Source: Rubrivivax sp.
GTDB taxonomy: Bacteria > Pseudomonadota > Gammaproteobacteria > Burkholderiales > Burkholderiaceae_C
Assembly: GCA_016789955.1 (NCBI GenBank)
Contig: JAEUPB010000077.1
Span: 1-57,479 of the forward strand
Direction of reading: 5' to 3'
Length of the DNA stretch: 57,479 bases
Of the stretch, positions 35,245 through 47,543 are shown piece after piece (position 1 is the stretch's first letter; each line of letters begins with the position of its first letter). The position numbers and the translations under genes were made by a program. The notes under the pieces were generated by a model, which was not told the DNA's origin, ran no database searches, and saw nothing but the letters and a program-made list of their open reading frames with translations.

Positions 35245-36648
35245 TCAGGACCCTTTGTCGTCGAAAGGGTTCCGTGGTGACCGCAATTCGATCCGCAGCG
35301 GCGTGCCGGCGAGCTTGAAGTGCTCGCGGATGCGGCCTTCGAGGTAGCGCTTGTAGACGTCGGTGACGTGCTCCAGCGAGGTGCCGTGGATCACGACGAT
35401 CGGGGGGTTCATGCCGCCCTGGTGGGCATAGCGCAGCTTCGGCCGGAATCGCCCTTCCCGACGCGGGGCCTGGTGCGTGGCGGCGTCGAGCACCAGCCGC
35501 GTGAGCTTGGGCGTGGGCAGCTTGGCGGTGGCCGAGGCCCACGCATGCCCGATCGCCCGCCACACCGCCGTGAGCCCCTGCCGGTGCTTGGCCGAGATGG
35601 TCAGCACCTCGGCGAAGCGCAGGAAGGCCAGGCGCGTCTCGATCGAGCGCTGCAGCATCTGGCGCTGGTAGGCATCGACCGCGTCCCACTTGTTGACGGC
35701 CACCACCACCGCCCGACCCGACTCGAGGATGTAGCCGGCGATGTGCGCGTCCTGGTCGGTGACGCCCTGGGTCGCATCGAGCAGCAGCAGCACCACGTTG
35801 GCATCGGCGATGGCCTGCAGCGTCTTGACCACCGAGAACTTCTCGATCGCCTCGAACACCTTGCCCTTGCGGCGCAGGCCGGCGGTGTCGATCAGCTCGT
35901 ACTGCTGGCCGTTGCGTTCGAACGGGACGTGGATCGCGTCGCGCGTGGTGCCGGGCTGGTCGTAGGCCACGAGGCGTTCCTCGCCCAGCCAAGCGTTGAT
36001 CAGCGTCGACTTGCCGACGTTCGGGCGGCCAGCCACCGCCAGCCGGATCGGGCCGTCGTGCCGCCAGGCGCCCGGCGTTGCCGCCTCCCCGGCCTCGACC
36101 GCTGCGGCCGGCTCGCCAAGCTCGTCAGGCTCGTCGGAAGCCTCGCCGTCTTCCGGCAGCACGTCCTCGAGCGCCGCCTCGAGCAGGCTGCGGATGCCCT
36201 GCCCGTGCGCCGACGAGATCGGGATCGGCTCGCCGATGCCGAGTTCGTGGAACTCGGCCAGCGCAGGGGATTCGCGCATGCCCTCTGCCTTGTTGACGGC
36301 CAGGATCACCTTCTTGCGTGCGGTGCGCAGGAAGGTCGCGATGTCGTGGTCCTGCGCGGAGAGGCCCGCCCGGATGTCGACGACGAAGACCACGACGTCG
36401 GCCTCCGCCACCGCCTGCTTCGTCTGCCGCGCCATCTCGAGCACGATGCCGGTGGGCTTCTCGGGCTCGAAGCCGCCGGTGTCGATGACGATGAACTCGC
36501 GCTGGCCCAAGCGGGCGTCGCCGTAGTGGCGGTCGCGGGTGAGGCCGGCGAAGTCGGCGACGATCGCGTCGCGCGTCTTCGTGATGCGGTTGAAGAGGGT
36601 CGACTTGCCGACGTTGGCGCGGCCGACGATCGCGATGACGGGTTTCAC
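35245..36648 (-). CDS. der: Der (EngA), double-domain ribosome-assembly GTPase
   Basis: 467 residues. Two tandem GTPase domains, with G1 motifs GRANVGKST (9-17) and GRPNVGKST (about 207-215), joined by an acidic linker, then a C-terminal KH-like domain ending NPFDDKGS. Essential for 50S subunit assembly. Follows bamB by 21 bases and precedes hfq by 53 bases on the same strand. Confidence 0.97.
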   Translation of the reverse strand: MKPVIAIVGRANVGKSTLFNRITKTRDAIVADFAGLTRDRHYGDARLGQREFIVIDTGGFEPEKPTGIVLEMARQTKQAVAEADVVVFVVDIRAGLSAQDHDIATFLRTARKKVILAVNKAEGMRESPALAEFHELGIGEPIPISSAHGQGIRSLLEAALEDVLPEDGEASDEPDELGEPAAAVEAGEAATPGAWRHDGPIRLAVAGRPNVGKSTLINAWLGEERLVAYDQPGTTRDAIHVPFERNGQQYELIDTAGLRRKGKVFEAIEKFSVVKTLQAIADANVVLLLLDATQGVTDQDAHIAGYILESGRAVVVAVNKWDAVDAYQRQMLQRSIETRLAFLRFAEVLTISAKHRQGLTAVWRAIGHAWASATAKLPTPKLTRLVLDAATHQAPRREGRFRPKLRYAHQGGMNPPIVVIHGTSLEHVTDVYKRYLEGRIREHFKLAGTPLRIELRSPRNPFDDKGS

Positions 36649-36669
36649 CGCGTGGGTTCCGTTGTGCGG

Positions 36670-37779
36670 CTAGGGTTTGAAGGCGTAGATGCCGCCGTTG
36701 CGGGTGACCACCACCATCGTGCCGTCGGCCAGCACCGGCGTACCGGTCACCGGCGAGCCGTCGGTGGGCAACCGCTGCAGCGTGTCGCCGCTGGCCGCCG
36801 ACAGGAAGTGCACGTAGCCCTCGCCGTCGCCGAAGACGACGGTACCGCCGTTCATCACCGCGCCGGAAAGCCCCCGGTTCAGCAGCTTCTCGTTGCTCCA
36901 CAGCACGTCGCCGTTGGCGGCCCGCCAGGCGGTGATGCGGTCGCTGGCATCGGCGCCCACCACGCGCTCGGCGTCGGCACCCAGGGCCTGCGCACCACCG
37001 CTGCCGCGCGACCACAGCAGCGTGCCGCGCGACGCATCGGCACAGCCCGCCGACGACTGGAAGGCCCGCGCGCAGATGCGGTCGCCCACACGCACCGCTG
37101 GGCCGATGAGGTCGGCCAGCCGCTCGACCTCGTTGGTGCCGCGCGGCGACGCCAGCGGCACTTCCCACTGCACGGTGCCGCGCAGCGGGTCCACGGCGGT
37201 CAGCCTCGGCCCCTGTCCCACGATCAGCAGGTTGCGGAACGACATCAGCACGCCGGCCTGGGCCAGCGTCAAGGCGTCCCCCGGACGCTGCAGGGTCCAC
37301 AGGCGGCGGCCGTCCTGCGCATCGAAGGCGTGCACGACGCGGTCGACGCTCATCACGAAGACGCGCTCGCCGGCCACGAAGGGCGCCGTCAGCACGCGCG
37401 CCGCGACGCGCTGACGCCAGACCTCGCGCGCGCCGTCGAAGGTCACCACCTCGTTGCCGGTGGTGACCACGCTGGTGTGGCGCCCGTCGCTGCCGACGCC
37501 GGCCGAGAGCGCCGTGCCGGCCGAGGCGCGCCAGACCTCCGCGCCGGTGTCCAGCCGCAGGGCGACCACGGTGCCGTCGGTGGCGGCCACGTGCACGCGG
37601 CCGTCGCGCACCGTCATCGACATCGGGAAGCGCACGCTGTCCACGCGCGCCTGCCAGGCCACGCGCTGCTGCAGCGAGGGCGTGTAGCTCTCGAGCGCCG
37701 CGGGCTTGGGCTTGTCGGAACCACAGGCCACCAGGGCCAGCGCAGCACCGAGCGCCAGCCCGATCCGGAACACGCTCAC
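36670..37779 (-). CDS. bamB: BamB, outer-membrane assembly lipoprotein
   Basis: 369 residues, lipoprotein with lipobox LVAC (Cys19), then an eight-bladed PQQ-type beta-propeller with repeated GxLLW/GxxxW motifs (WRASAGTALSAG, DGRRLWTL, RGTLLWSR, NGDVLWSN). Component of the BAM complex that inserts outer-membrane proteins. GTG start at 37779 overlaps the yfgM stop (GTGA). Confidence 0.94.
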   Translation of the reverse strand: MSVFRIGLALGAALALVACGSDKPKPAALESYTPSLQQRVAWQARVDSVRFPMSMTVRDGRVHVAATDGTVVALRLDTGAEVWRASAGTALSAGVGSDGRHTSVVTTGNEVVTFDGAREVWRQRVAARVLTAPFVAGERVFVMSVDRVVHAFDAQDGRRLWTLQRPGDALTLAQAGVLMSFRNLLIVGQGPRLTAVDPLRGTVQWEVPLASPRGTNEVERLADLIGPAVRVGDRICARAFQSSAGCADASRGTLLWSRGSGGAQALGADAERVVGADASDRITAWRAANGDVLWSNEKLLNRGLSGAVMNGGTVVFGDGEGYVHFLSAASGDTLQRLPTDGSPVTGTPVLADGTMVVVTRNGGIYAFKP

Positions 37780-38447
37780 TTGGCGGCCTCCGACGCGGCG
37801 GCTGCCGCAGGTGCCGCACCGAGCGCGGTGAGCTTGGCCTCGACGATGCGGCGGAAGTCGGTCTTGTCGCCCATCGCCGTGTAGGCCGACTGGTACGCTG
37901 CCTTCGCCTCGGGCAGCTTGCCTTGCGCCGCCAGCACGTCGCCACGACGATCGGCCGCCAGCGCCTGGAAGGCCTCGACCTTGATCGCGTCGAGGTGCGC
38001 CAGCGCCTCGGCGTACTTCCTGGCCTCGAGGTCGAGCGCGGACAGGCGCAAGCGGGCGATGGCCCGCAGTTCGTCCTGTCCGGCCTGCTCGGCCACCCAG
38101 GCCAGCGCGGTGCGCGCCGCGTCGGCCTGGCCCTTCTCGAACTGCAGCTTCGCCGTCGCGAGCCCGCCCTGCGCCGCCCACGCGGTGCCGGCGTAGCGGG
38201 AGCGCAGGTCGCCGAACACACGCGCGGCACGCTCGGCGTCGCCGGTGGAGACGGCGCGATCGAGTTCGTCGAACATCGCCGCCGCCTTCTGGCCCTGGTC
38301 GCGCTGGTACCACTGCCAGCCGTTCCACGCGCCGTAGGCCGCCATCGCCGCGATCAGCACCCACGTGATCAGGTTGCCGTAGGTCTTCCAGAACGCCTTG
38401 ATGTCGTCGAGTTGTTCCTGCTCCTGCAGGTCCAGCGGTGTGGCCAT
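37776..38447 (-). CDS. yfgM: YfgM-like tetratricopeptide membrane protein
   Basis: 223 residues: a short cytoplasmic N-terminus (MATPLDLQEQEQLDDIKAFW), a single membrane helix (about 25-46) and a periplasmic TPR domain with DLRSRYAGTAWAAQGGLATAK. YfgM interacts with the Sec translocon and PpiD and participates in periplasmic chaperoning. Located between hisS and bamB, its conserved place. Start at 38447 avoids an unconserved upstream extension. Confidence 0.9.
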   Translation of the reverse strand: MATPLDLQEQEQLDDIKAFWKTYGNLITWVLIAAMAAYGAWNGWQWYQRDQGQKAAAMFDELDRAVSTGDAERAARVFGDLRSRYAGTAWAAQGGLATAKLQFEKGQADAARTALAWVAEQAGQDELRAIARLRLSALDLEARKYAEALAHLDAIKVEAFQALAADRRGDVLAAQGKLPEAKAAYQSAYTAMGDKTDFRRIVEAKLTALGAAPAAAAASEAAK

Positions 38448-38475
38448 CGGGGGGTGGGTGCGAAAAGGTCGCGGA

Positions 38476-39767
38476 TTATGTGCGGAGCAGTTCGGCGGCC
38501 CACTGCGCCGCGCCGTCGAGGGGGCGCGCGGCCTGGGGTGCGGCGGCATCGCGCAGGGCCTTGACGGCCACCTCGCCGCGGGCCAGCTCGTCGGGGCCGA
38601 AGATCAGTGCGTGGCGCGCGCCGCTGGCATCGGCGCGCTTGAATTGCGACTTCATGCTGCCGCCGCCGGCATGCATCAGCACGTCGACCCCGGCGGCGCG
38701 CAAGGTCTCGATCACCGGCAGCACGCGGGGCAGCGATGCCGCATCGGGCACCACGGCATAGGCGTGCGGGGCATCCTCCGGCGGGCGCAGGCCCAGCTCC
38801 TGCAGCAGCAGCAGCAGCCGCTCGATGCCCAGGCCGAAGCCGACACCCGGCGCCGGCTTGCCGCCGAGCTGTTCGATCAGCCGGTCGTAGCGGCCGCCGC
38901 CGCACACGGTGCCCTGGGCGCCCAGGTGCGGCGTGACCCACTCGAACACCGTCAGCGTGTAGTAGTCCATGCCGCGCACGAGGCGCGGGTTCACGCGGTA
39001 CGGCAGCCCGGCGGCGTCGAGCGCCGCCTTCAGCGCGTCGAAGTGCGCACGCGACGCGTCGCCGAGGTAGTCGGCCAGCCGCGGCGCCGCCTCGATCAGC
39101 GGCTGCATCGCCGGGTTCTTGCTGTCGAGGATGCGCAGCGGGTTGCTGTGCAGCCGCCGGCGCGCATCCGCGTCGAGCACGCCCTCGTGGGCCTGGAAGT
39201 GCGCGATCAGCGCCTCGCGATGGCGCGCGCGCTCGTCGGGCTGGCCGAGGCTGTTGATCTCGAGCGAGACATCGCGCCCTTCGACCAGCCCCAGCTCGCG
39301 CCACAGCGCGCGCAGCAGCAGGATCAGCTCGGCATCGACGTCGGGCCCGGCATGGCCCAGCGCTTCGGCGTCGAGCTGGTGGAACTGCCGGTAGCGCCCC
39401 TTCTGCGGGCGCTCGTGGCGGAACATCGGGCCCAGCGTCCACACGCGCAGCGGGCCGTTGTAGAGCGCGTTGTGCTCGATCACCGCGCGCACGATGCCGG
39501 CGGTGCCCTCGGGCCGCAGCGTCAGCCGATCGCCGTTCATCGAGTCCTCGAAGGAGTACATCTCCTTCTCGACGATGTCGGTGACCTCGCCCAGGCCGCG
39601 CACGAACAGCGCCGTCGGCTCGACGATCGGCGTGCGCACGTTGCGGTAGCCGTAGCGCCGCATCAGCCGGCGCACGACGTCCTCGAACCATTCCCACGCC
39701 GCCGACTCCGGCGGCAGGATGTCGTTCATGCCCTTGACGCCCTGCAGGGGCTGCATCGCCGCGGCCA

Positions 39768-39768
<1 letters not shown>
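38476..39768 (-). CDS. hisS: histidyl-tRNA synthetase
   Basis: 430 residues, class II synthetase. GMNDILPP near the start, motif 2 [16 protein letters not shown], histidine-binding [13 protein letters not shown] and motif 3 [11 protein letters not shown]; the anticodon-binding domain completes the C-terminus. The ATG overlaps the ispG stop by one base. The shared operon with ispG, yfgM, bamB and der is the standard proteobacterial arrangement. Confidence 0.97.
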
Positions 39769-41054
<1,286 letters not shown>

Positions 41055-41059
41055 CGGGA

Positions 41060-41989
41060 TCAGCGCAGTTCGATGCGCGCGACGTTGTCACGCGTGGAGG
41101 CGGCCAGGTCCACCGGCTGCCCGCGCAGCAGCACCTGCGTGGCCGGCGCGTTGCCGATGGTCAGCCGCAGCGGCATCAGGCCGTCGACGCCCACCGCCTC
41201 GCCGCGCTGCACGATGCGCGACAGCAGCAGCCGGCCCTGGCCGTCGCGCACCTCGATCCACGACGAATCGCTGGTGCTCAGCTGCAGCACTCCGGCCGGC
41301 GGCGGCGTCGACGACGGCTGCAGCGGCGGCGCGAGGTGCGTCACCTCGACGGCCGTCGACGCCGACGGAGCAGCCGCGGTGGGCGCGGCACCGGCGGCGG
41401 TGCTCGCGACCGGGGCTGGCACGGCGGCTGCGGTCGCATCCGGCGGCGCAGCCGATGGCGCCGAAGCGCCGGGCGCCGCGGCCAGCACGGCGGAAGCTGG
41501 CATCGAAGCCGGCACCGCTGCGGCCGGTGCCGGTGCGGTCGACTCGGAGACCGGCGTGCCGCCGAGCGGCGCCGTCCACCAGGTGCGCAGGGTCGGCAGG
41601 AACCACGTGAAGGCCGCCGCCGCCAGCAGCACCACGCTGCCGCCGATCAGCCAGCGCTGCGCCACCACCGCCAGGCCGCCGTCGTCGCGGGAGACCCGGT
41701 CGCGGAATGGCGCATTGAGCGATCCGGTGACATTGTCCAGGTCGGTCGCCATGGCCTGCGGCAGCAGCGCGAGCACCGGTGCGGCATCGATGCGCAGCGC
41801 ACGGCACACCGACTGCGCCAGTGCGCGCGTGAAGATCGCGCCCGACAGCTCGTCGTAGCGGCCGGCTTCGAGCGCCTCGAGCTTGCGCGGCGGCACCTTG
41901 ATCGACGCCGCCAGCGCCGCGATGTGCAAGCCCTGCTTCTCCCGCGCCGCGCGCAGCAGCGCGCCGGCCGTCTCCACCCGCTCAGTCAT
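41060..41989 (-). CDS. rodZ: RodZ-like helix-turn-helix membrane protein
   Basis: 309 residues. Cytoplasmic Cro/C1-type HTH (about 10-75) with [21 protein letters not shown], one membrane helix (112-131), a long Ala/Pro/Ser-rich periplasmic linker and a C-terminal DUF4115 beta domain ([19 protein letters not shown]). RodZ links MreB to the cell-wall elongation machinery. It overlaps the pilF stop by 8 bases and ispG follows 5 bases after its stop. Confidence 0.92.
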   Translation of the reverse strand: MTERVETAGALLRAAREKQGLHIAALAASIKVPPRKLEALEAGRYDELSGAIFTRALAQSVCRALRIDAAPVLALLPQAMATDLDNVTGSLNAPFRDRVSRDDGGLAVVAQRWLIGGSVVLLAAAAFTWFLPTLRTWWTAPLGGTPVSESTAPAPAAAVPASMPASAVLAAAPGASAPSAAPPDATAAAVPAPVASTAAGAAPTAAAPSASTAVEVTHLAPPLQPSSTPPPAGVLQLSTSDSSWIEVRDGQGRLLLSRIVQRGEAVGVDGLMPLRLTIGNAPATQVLLRGQPVDLAASTRDNVARIELR

Positions 41990-42788
41990 CGAAGCGGCCC
42001 CGGTCGAACTGCAGCGCCTCGGGCGACTGCGGGTAGCGCTCGCGCAGCTGCCGGCCCCACTGCTGGACGCCTTCGGCATTGCCGAGCCGGCGCTCGATGC
42101 GCGCGGCCAGCCACAGCGACTGCGCATTGGACAGCTCGCGGTTGGCGTTGATGCGCCCGACGTAGAAGCGCGCCCGCTCGAACTCGCCGCGGCGCAGCAG
42201 CACCTCGGAGAGGTTGTAGGCGGTGACGGGGTTGGCCGGGTCCAGCTCGTAGCTGCGCGACAGCGTGCGCTCGGCATCGGCCCAGCGGCCGGCGCGCGCC
42301 TGGCACACGCCCTGCGCGAACAACGTACGCACCATGGTCTGCAGCTGGGGTTGCGCCAGCAGCTGCGTGAACGCGCGGTCGGCCTCGTCGTAGCGCCCCT
42401 GCTGGCAATGGAACCAGGCCAGGTTGTGCTGCGTGTCGATGTCGCGCGGGTTGAGCTGCAGGGCGCGCTGGAAGCTCTCCTCGGCCAGCTTGATCTCGCC
42501 CATGCTGGCGTAGATCAGCCCGCGCAGGTTGTAGGCCTCGTGCATCTCGGGCCGCGCGGCCAGCGCCTGCTTGACCTCGTCGAGCGCGGTGGCGCTCTGC
42601 CCGCGGCCGAAGTAGGCCGCGGCCAGCTCCAGTCGCACCTGCGCGCGGCGGTCGCTTTCGGTCTGGTCGGAGGCGGTTCGCAGGTCGCGCGTCGGCTCGG
42701 GCGGGGTGGCCTGCGGCGCGCCGGCACAGCCCGCCAGCACGAGCCACGCGGCCGCGCAGGCCCCTGCCACCCGCAGCCGGGGGGTCAT
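41982..42788 (-). CDS. pilF: PilF/PilW-type type IV pilus lipoprotein
   Basis: 268 residues: signal with lipobox LAGC (Cys21), then about six TPR repeats ([46 protein letters not shown], and so on). PilF/PilW pilots assembly of the PilQ secretin in the outer membrane. Found between rlmN and rodZ, its usual place; the ATG overlaps the rlmN stop (ATGA). Confidence 0.93.
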   Translation of the reverse strand: MTPRLRVAGACAAAWLVLAGCAGAPQATPPEPTRDLRTASDQTESDRRAQVRLELAAAYFGRGQSATALDEVKQALAARPEMHEAYNLRGLIYASMGEIKLAEESFQRALQLNPRDIDTQHNLAWFHCQQGRYDEADRAFTQLLAQPQLQTMVRTLFAQGVCQARAGRWADAERTLSRSYELDPANPVTAYNLSEVLLRRGEFERARFYVGRINANRELSNAQSLWLAARIERRLGNAEGVQQWGRQLRERYPQSPEALQFDRGRFDD

Positions 42789-43909
42789 GGGCGGGCTCCC
42801 TCGGTGGCCACGGGATGGATGGGGATCTCGCGCCGCTGTCGCGACAGCCGCTCGCGGGCGTTGGTGCGATCCTGCACCTCACCGGCCAGCTGCCCACACG
42901 CGGCGGCGATGTCGTCGCCGCGCGTCTTGCGCACGGTGGTCACGATGCCTGCATCCTGCAGCACCTGCGCGAACGCCATCACCGCCTCGCGCGGCGAGCG
43001 CTTCAGGCCCGACGCCGGGAACGGATTGAACGGGATCAGGTTCAGCTTGCACGGCACGTCGCGCACCAGCCGCACCAGCTCCGCGGCCTGTGCCGGTGAG
43101 TCGTTGACGCCGTCGAGCATGCAGTACTCGAAGGTGACGAAGTCGCGCGGCGCGCGGTCGAGGTAGCGGCGGCACGCCGCCAGCAGCTCGGCCAGCGGGT
43201 ACTTTCGGTTCAGCGGCACGAGCCGGTCGCGCAGCTCATCGTCGGGCGCATGCAGCGAGACGGCCAGGGCCACCGGCAGGTCGTCCCGCAGGCGGTCGAT
43301 CATCGGCACGACGCCGGAGGTGGACACCGTGACGCGGCGCCGCGACAGCCCATAACCGTGGTCGTCGAGCATCACCGACAGCGCCGGCACCAGCGCGGCA
43401 TAGTTCTGCAGCGGCTCGCCCATGCCCATCATCACCACGTTGTCGATGCAGCGCTCGGCGGACCCGGCGCGCTGGCGCAGCCGGTGCTCCGCGAACCACA
43501 GCTGCGCGACGATCTCGCCCGTCGTGAGGTTGCGGCTGAAGCCCTGGTGCCCGGTGGAGCAGAACCGGCAGCCCACCGCGCAGCCGGCCTGCGACGACAC
43601 GCACAGCGTGCCGCGTTCGGTCTCGGGGATGTAGACCGTCTCCACCGCATTGGCGCCGCCGACATCGAAGAGCCACTTGATGGTGCCGTCGGCCGAGGCC
43701 TGCTCCGACAGCAGCGGCAGCGGCCGCACCGTCGCCGCACCGTGCAGCTTGGCGCGCAGCGACTTCGCCAGATCGGACATGCGCTCGAAATCGCTCTCGC
43801 CGCGCTGGTGGATCCAGCGGAACAGCTGGACGGCGCGGAAGCGCTTCTCGCCCAGCCCCTCGACGTGCGCGACGAGGCCGGGCAGGTCGAAGTCGAGCAG
43901 GTCGGTCAT
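42785..43909 (-). CDS. rlmN: RlmN, dual-specificity 23S rRNA/tRNA methyltransferase
   Basis: 374 residues. Radical-SAM enzyme methylating C2 of A2503 in 23S rRNA and A37 of some tRNAs. The CxxxCxxC cluster motif is at Cys110, Cys114 and Cys117 ([11 protein letters not shown]); the catalytic cysteine lies in [11 protein letters not shown]-type context and the second is in the C-terminal [11 protein letters not shown]. Follows ndk by 31 bases. Confidence 0.97.
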   Translation of the reverse strand: MTDLLDFDLPGLVAHVEGLGEKRFRAVQLFRWIHQRGESDFERMSDLAKSLRAKLHGAATVRPLPLLSEQASADGTIKWLFDVGGANAVETVYIPETERGTLCVSSQAGCAVGCRFCSTGHQGFSRNLTTGEIVAQLWFAEHRLRQRAGSAERCIDNVVMMGMGEPLQNYAALVPALSVMLDDHGYGLSRRRVTVSTSGVVPMIDRLRDDLPVALAVSLHAPDDELRDRLVPLNRKYPLAELLAACRRYLDRAPRDFVTFEYCMLDGVNDSPAQAAELVRLVRDVPCKLNLIPFNPFPASGLKRSPREAVMAFAQVLQDAGIVTTVRKTRGDDIAAACGQLAGEVQDRTNARERLSRQRREIPIHPVATEGARP

Positions 43910-43940
43910 GCCCGGGGCCGGGTGGGATGTCGCCGCAGGC

Positions 43941-44366
43941 TCAGCGGCTGTACACCGCCATCGCGGGGAAGAAGAACGCCACTTCGACGGCCGCCGTTTC
44001 CGGCGCGTCGGAACCGTGCACCGCGTTGGCGTCGATGCTGTCGGCGAAGTCGGCGCGGATGGTGCCCGGCGCGGCCTTCTTCGGGTCGGTGGCGCCCATC
44101 AGCTCGCGGTTCTTCGCGATGGCACCCTCGCCCTCGAGCACCTGGATCATCACCGGGCCCGAGATCATGAACTTGACGAGGTCGCCGAAGAACGGACGCG
44201 CCTTGTGCACGGCGTAGAAGGCCTCGGCCTCGGCCTGCGACAGATGCGCCATGCGGGCCGCCGCGATCTTCAGGCCGGCGCCTTCGAAACGGGCGTAGAT
44301 CTGGCCGATGACGTTCTTCGCGACGGCATCGGGCTTGATGATGGACAGGGTGCGTTCGATCGCCAT
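43941..44366 (-). CDS. ndk: nucleoside diphosphate kinase
   Basis: 141 residues, exactly family length. Balances NTP pools by phosphate transfer through the active His in [19 protein letters not shown] starts the protein and the start at 44366 matches this. First gene of the ndk-rlmN-pilF-rodZ-ispG-hisS direction. Confidence 0.97.
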   Translation of the reverse strand: MAIERTLSIIKPDAVAKNVIGQIYARFEGAGLKIAAARMAHLSQAEAEAFYAVHKARPFFGDLVKFMISGPVMIQVLEGEGAIAKNRELMGATDPKKAAPGTIRADFADSIDANAVHGSDAPETAAVEVAFFFPAMAVYSR

Positions 44367-44401
44367 GACGGGCGCTCCAGGTACGGACAAAGCCTTTGAG
44401 T

Positions 44402-46543
44402 TTACCGGCGAGGGCCGCCCCGGCCGCCGCGGCCGCCGCGGCCACCACCCCCGGACTTGCGGGTGAACGCGTCGGCACCGATGTAGCCCACCGACGTGCG
44501 CATCGGATCGGGCTCGCGCCCACCACCACCACCACCGCCGCCGCCGCCACCTCCGCCTCCCCCACGGCGCCCGCCGCGGCCTCCCGGCTTGCCCTGCGTG
44601 CCGCTCTTCTGGACGAAGCGCTTGTCGTAGGTCTGCTGCAGCGGGTTGGGGATCGGGCCGTCCTCGCTGACTTCGCGCCGCGGCGCACGGGCCTGCTGCA
44701 TCGCGCGCTTGTCGAAGGTCTGCTGCAGCGGGTTGGGGATCGGGCCGTCCTCGCTGATCTCGCGGCGCTGCGTGCGCGCCTGCTGGATCGCGCGCTTGTC
44801 GAAGGTCTGCTGCAGGGGATTGGGGATGTGGCCGATGTCGTGGTGGTCGTCACGGTCGTGGTCATCGCCGGGGCCGCGGTCGTCGTGCGGCACCCGGGGC
44901 TGGTCGCGCCGGTCCGGCGGTGCCGCCGAGCGATCTCGGTCCCGATCTCCGCCGCGCCCGCGCCTGCCGCGCCGGCCGCGGCGCTGCTCGCCGCCCCCAT
45001 CACGGTCCCGCTCGCGATCGCGTTCGCGGTCACCGTCGCCGATGGTCATGCGCTGCAGCGCCGTCACGTCGTACGGACTCAGGTCGACCCAGATGCCGCG
45101 CTTGAGCCCGCGCGGCAGCACCACGCAGCCGTAGCGCACGCGGATGAGCCGGCTGACGGCGTGGCCCGCGGCCTCGAACAGCTTGCGCACCTCGCGGTTG
45201 CGGCCTTCGGTGATGACGCAGCGGTACCAGTGGTTGGCCCCTTCGCCGCCACCGTCCTCGATGCTCTTGAAGGCGCAGCGCTGGCCGTCGATCTCCACGC
45301 CCTCGAGCAGCTTGGCCTTCGCGTCGTCGTCGAGCATGCCCAGCGACCGCACGGCGTACTCGCGCTCGACACCGAAGCGCGGGTGCATCAGCCGGTTGGC
45401 CAGTTCGCCCGAGTTCGTGAACAGCAGCAGGCCCTCGGTGTTGATGTCCAGCCGACCCACGGACTGCCACTTGCCGTGCTGCAGCCGCGGCAGGCGACGG
45501 AAGACGGTCGGGCGCTGCTGCGGATCGTCGTGCGTGACGACCTCGCCGGCAGGCTTGTGATACGCCACCACGCGCGGCGGCGGCGGCGCGATGCGCACGC
45601 GCACCGGCTTGCCGCCGACGGCGATGCGGTCGCCGAAGGAGATGCGCTGCCCGATGTGCGCCGGCTGGCCGTTCACCGTGATGCGGCCCTCGACGATCAT
45701 CTGTTCCATGTCGCGGCGCGAGCCGATGCCGGCCTGCGCGAGCACCTTGTGCAGCTTGGGGGCGTCGGGTTCGGGGCGAAGGATGCGCTTGGGCGTCCCG
45801 GCGGTGCCGTCGTCGTTGGCGCGCGCCGAGTCGAAGGCGCCGGACACCAGCTCGGCGAACACCTCGCCCACCTGCGCCGGCGGCTCGGCCTCGGCGAGCG
45901 GGGCGTCGGGCTGGCGCTCGCCGCCGTCACCTTCGCCATCGTCGTCCTCGTCGGCATCAGCTGCGCCTTCGACCGCCGCCACGGGCGGGGCGTCGCGGTC
46001 GCCACCACGGCGGCCACGGCGCCGGCGGGCCCGGCGTCGGCCGCCTTCACGCGGTGCGCCCTCGCCCGCCGGCGCGGCGCTTCCGCTGGAGCCTGCATCC
46101 GATGTGCCGTCGCCCGCTTCGGCATCGGCCCCGGCCGTTGCGGCTGGCGCGCTGGCGGCCTCGTCGCGATGCAGCTCCCCAGGAGGCGGCGCATCGTGCG
46201 TCGTGGGCTCCGCGGGTGACGGCGGCGCCGCCTGCACGGCGTCGGTCGCAGGCGCCTCGCCCTCCACAGCAGCAGCACGGCGCCGCCGCGGCTTGCGCGC
46301 CGGCGCCGCCGCGGTGTCCTCGCCGACGCTGGCGGTCGTCTCGGCAGGCGGCAACGGCGCGGGCGCGGCGTCGGCGACGGCCGCCGCGGCAACGTCCGGA
46401 GTGGCGGCAGGCGCATCCGCAGCGACCTTCTTGCGCGGGGCCCGCCGCCGCTTGGGCGCAGCCGCGTCGGCGTCGCCAGCGGCCGCGTCCGCCGCGGGGG
46501 GCGGCAGGTCCTGATCGGCGGGATCCGTGTCGTGGTCGTTCAT
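44402..46543 (-). CDS. rluB: RluB, 23S rRNA pseudouridine synthase with long disordered ends
   Basis: 713 residues, more than twice the E. coli enzyme. Residues 1-260 are low-complexity Ala/Pro/Glu/Arg-rich; an S4 domain spans about 261-320; the catalytic domain has GRLDINTEG with Asp366; the C-terminal 210 residues are basic and disordered. That tail contains three 29-residue repeats beginning [12 protein letters not shown] and a run of 15 glycines. The enzyme isomerises U2605. Its ATG overlaps the scpB stop (ATGA). Confidence 0.93.
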   Translation of the reverse strand: MNDHDTDPADQDLPPPAADAAAGDADAAAPKRRRAPRKKVAADAPAATPDVAAAAVADAAPAPLPPAETTASVGEDTAAAPARKPRRRRAAAVEGEAPATDAVQAAPPSPAEPTTHDAPPPGELHRDEAASAPAATAGADAEAGDGTSDAGSSGSAAPAGEGAPREGGRRRARRRRGRRGGDRDAPPVAAVEGAADADEDDDGEGDGGERQPDAPLAEAEPPAQVGEVFAELVSGAFDSARANDDGTAGTPKRILRPEPDAPKLHKVLAQAGIGSRRDMEQMIVEGRITVNGQPAHIGQRISFGDRIAVGGKPVRVRIAPPPPRVVAYHKPAGEVVTHDDPQQRPTVFRRLPRLQHGKWQSVGRLDINTEGLLLFTNSGELANRLMHPRFGVEREYAVRSLGMLDDDAKAKLLEGVEIDGQRCAFKSIEDGGGEGANHWYRCVITEGRNREVRKLFEAAGHAVSRLIRVRYGCVVLPRGLKRGIWVDLSPYDVTALQRMTIGDGDRERDRERDRDGGGEQRRGRRGRRGRGGDRDRDRSAAPPDRRDQPRVPHDDRGPGDDHDRDDHHDIGHIPNPLQQTFDKRAIQQARTQRREISEDGPIPNPLQQTFDKRAMQQARAPRREVSEDGPIPNPLQQTYDKRFVQKSGTQGKPGGRGGRRGGGGGGGGGGGGGGGREPDPMRTSVGYIGADAFTRKSGGGGRGGRGGRGGPRR
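44510..44840. repeat. repeats inside rluB: three 87-bp units and a glycine-codon microsatellite
   Basis: Three near-identical units of about 87 bases (roughly 44615-44840) encode the IPNPLQQ(T)(F/Y)DKR repeats, with spacing equal to 29 codons. At about 44519-44575 a GGN-codon tract encodes 15 consecutive glycines. Both are in frame and could vary in copy number between strains. Confidence 0.75.
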
Positions 46544-47280
46544 TCGATGGCGGGCTCGATGGCGGTAAGGGCCGGGGAAGGGGGCTCGGTGTCTCTGGGC
46601 TCGGCGGGCAGGCCGGGCGGCTCGGCCGCATCGGATGCGTCAGCGTCCCCGGCATCGAGCGGCAGGTCGGCCTGGGCGCCCGGCGCCCCGCCGCTGTTTT
46701 CGGCTTCGGCCTCGCCCAGCAGCGATGCCTGCGCCAGCAAGGCCGGCGGGACGTCGGCCACCGGTTGCCCAGGTGCCTCCAGCGGGGGCAGCTGGTCGAG
46801 GCTGGCCAGCCCGAGATCGTCGAGGAACTGCCGGGTCGTCGCGTACAGCGCGGGGCGGCCGGGAGCCTCGCGATAGCCGATGGCCTCGATCCAGCCGCGG
46901 TCCTCGAGCTGCTTGATCATCTGGCTGCTGACCGTGACGCCGCGGATGTCCTCGATGTCGCCGCGCGTCACCGGCTGGCGGTAGGCGACGATGGCCAGCA
47001 GCTCCATCGCCGCACGCGAGTAGCGCGGCGGCTTCTCCGGGTGCAGCCGGTCCAGGTAGGCGCGCATCTCGGGCCGGCTCTGCAGCCGCCAGCCGCTGGC
47101 CAGCGCGACCAGTTCGACGCCGCGCTCCTGCCAGTCCTGCGTCAGCGCGTCGAGCAGGCTGCGGATGGTGTCGGGGCCGAGCTGGTCATCGAACAGGGTC
47201 CGCATCTCGCGCAGCGACAGCGGCGCATTCGCGCAGATCAGCGCGGTCTCGAGCACACGTTTGGCCTCGGAAGTGTTCAT
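46540..47280 (-). CDS. scpB: ScpB, segregation and condensation protein B
   Basis: 246 residues. Tandem winged-helix protein that binds ScpA and the SMC complex in chromosome organisation. [17 protein letters not shown] and [16 protein letters not shown]...LEDRGWI are diagnostic. The C-terminal 60 residues are acidic and Pro-rich. The start at 47280 is the first Met of the conserved part; a Met five codons earlier is possible. scpA is not in the window. Confidence 0.94.
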   Translation of the reverse strand: MNTSEAKRVLETALICANAPLSLREMRTLFDDQLGPDTIRSLLDALTQDWQERGVELVALASGWRLQSRPEMRAYLDRLHPEKPPRYSRAAMELLAIVAYRQPVTRGDIEDIRGVTVSSQMIKQLEDRGWIEAIGYREAPGRPALYATTRQFLDDLGLASLDQLPPLEAPGQPVADVPPALLAQASLLGEAEAENSGGAPGAQADLPLDAGDADASDAAEPPGLPAEPRDTEPPSPALTAIEPAIE

Positions 47281-47543
47281 CGGCGGTAGACGCATCGCCC
47301 GCGGCGATGCCGGGTGTCCTGCCGCATCGGGCGGCGGCTGATCGTCGTGGTGGCCGCGCGGGCGGCCTGCGGACCTCGGGTCGTGGGAGTCGGGGCCACT
47401 GCCGGCTGGGACTGCAACCCGCAACGGGTGTCGTGCGATGCCCGGGCATCTCGGCCTGATGCTGCCAACGGTGGTTTCCACCGTGGCGCTGCGCGGCATT
47501 GTATCCCGCCCCGCGAACGGCCGATGTCCGACAGGCCGGCGCG
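47281..47543. other. 263-base gap between rluD and scpB
   Basis: Both flanking genes are on the minus strand, so this should hold the scpB-rluB promoter region. No tRNA, strong palindrome or Pho-like site is evident, and the short open frames have no recognisable product. Confidence 0.4.

Noticed and set aside
44615-44840. CRISPR-like spaced repeats
   Set aside because: The units are in-frame coding repeats of rluB, 87 bases long, with similar intervening sequence.
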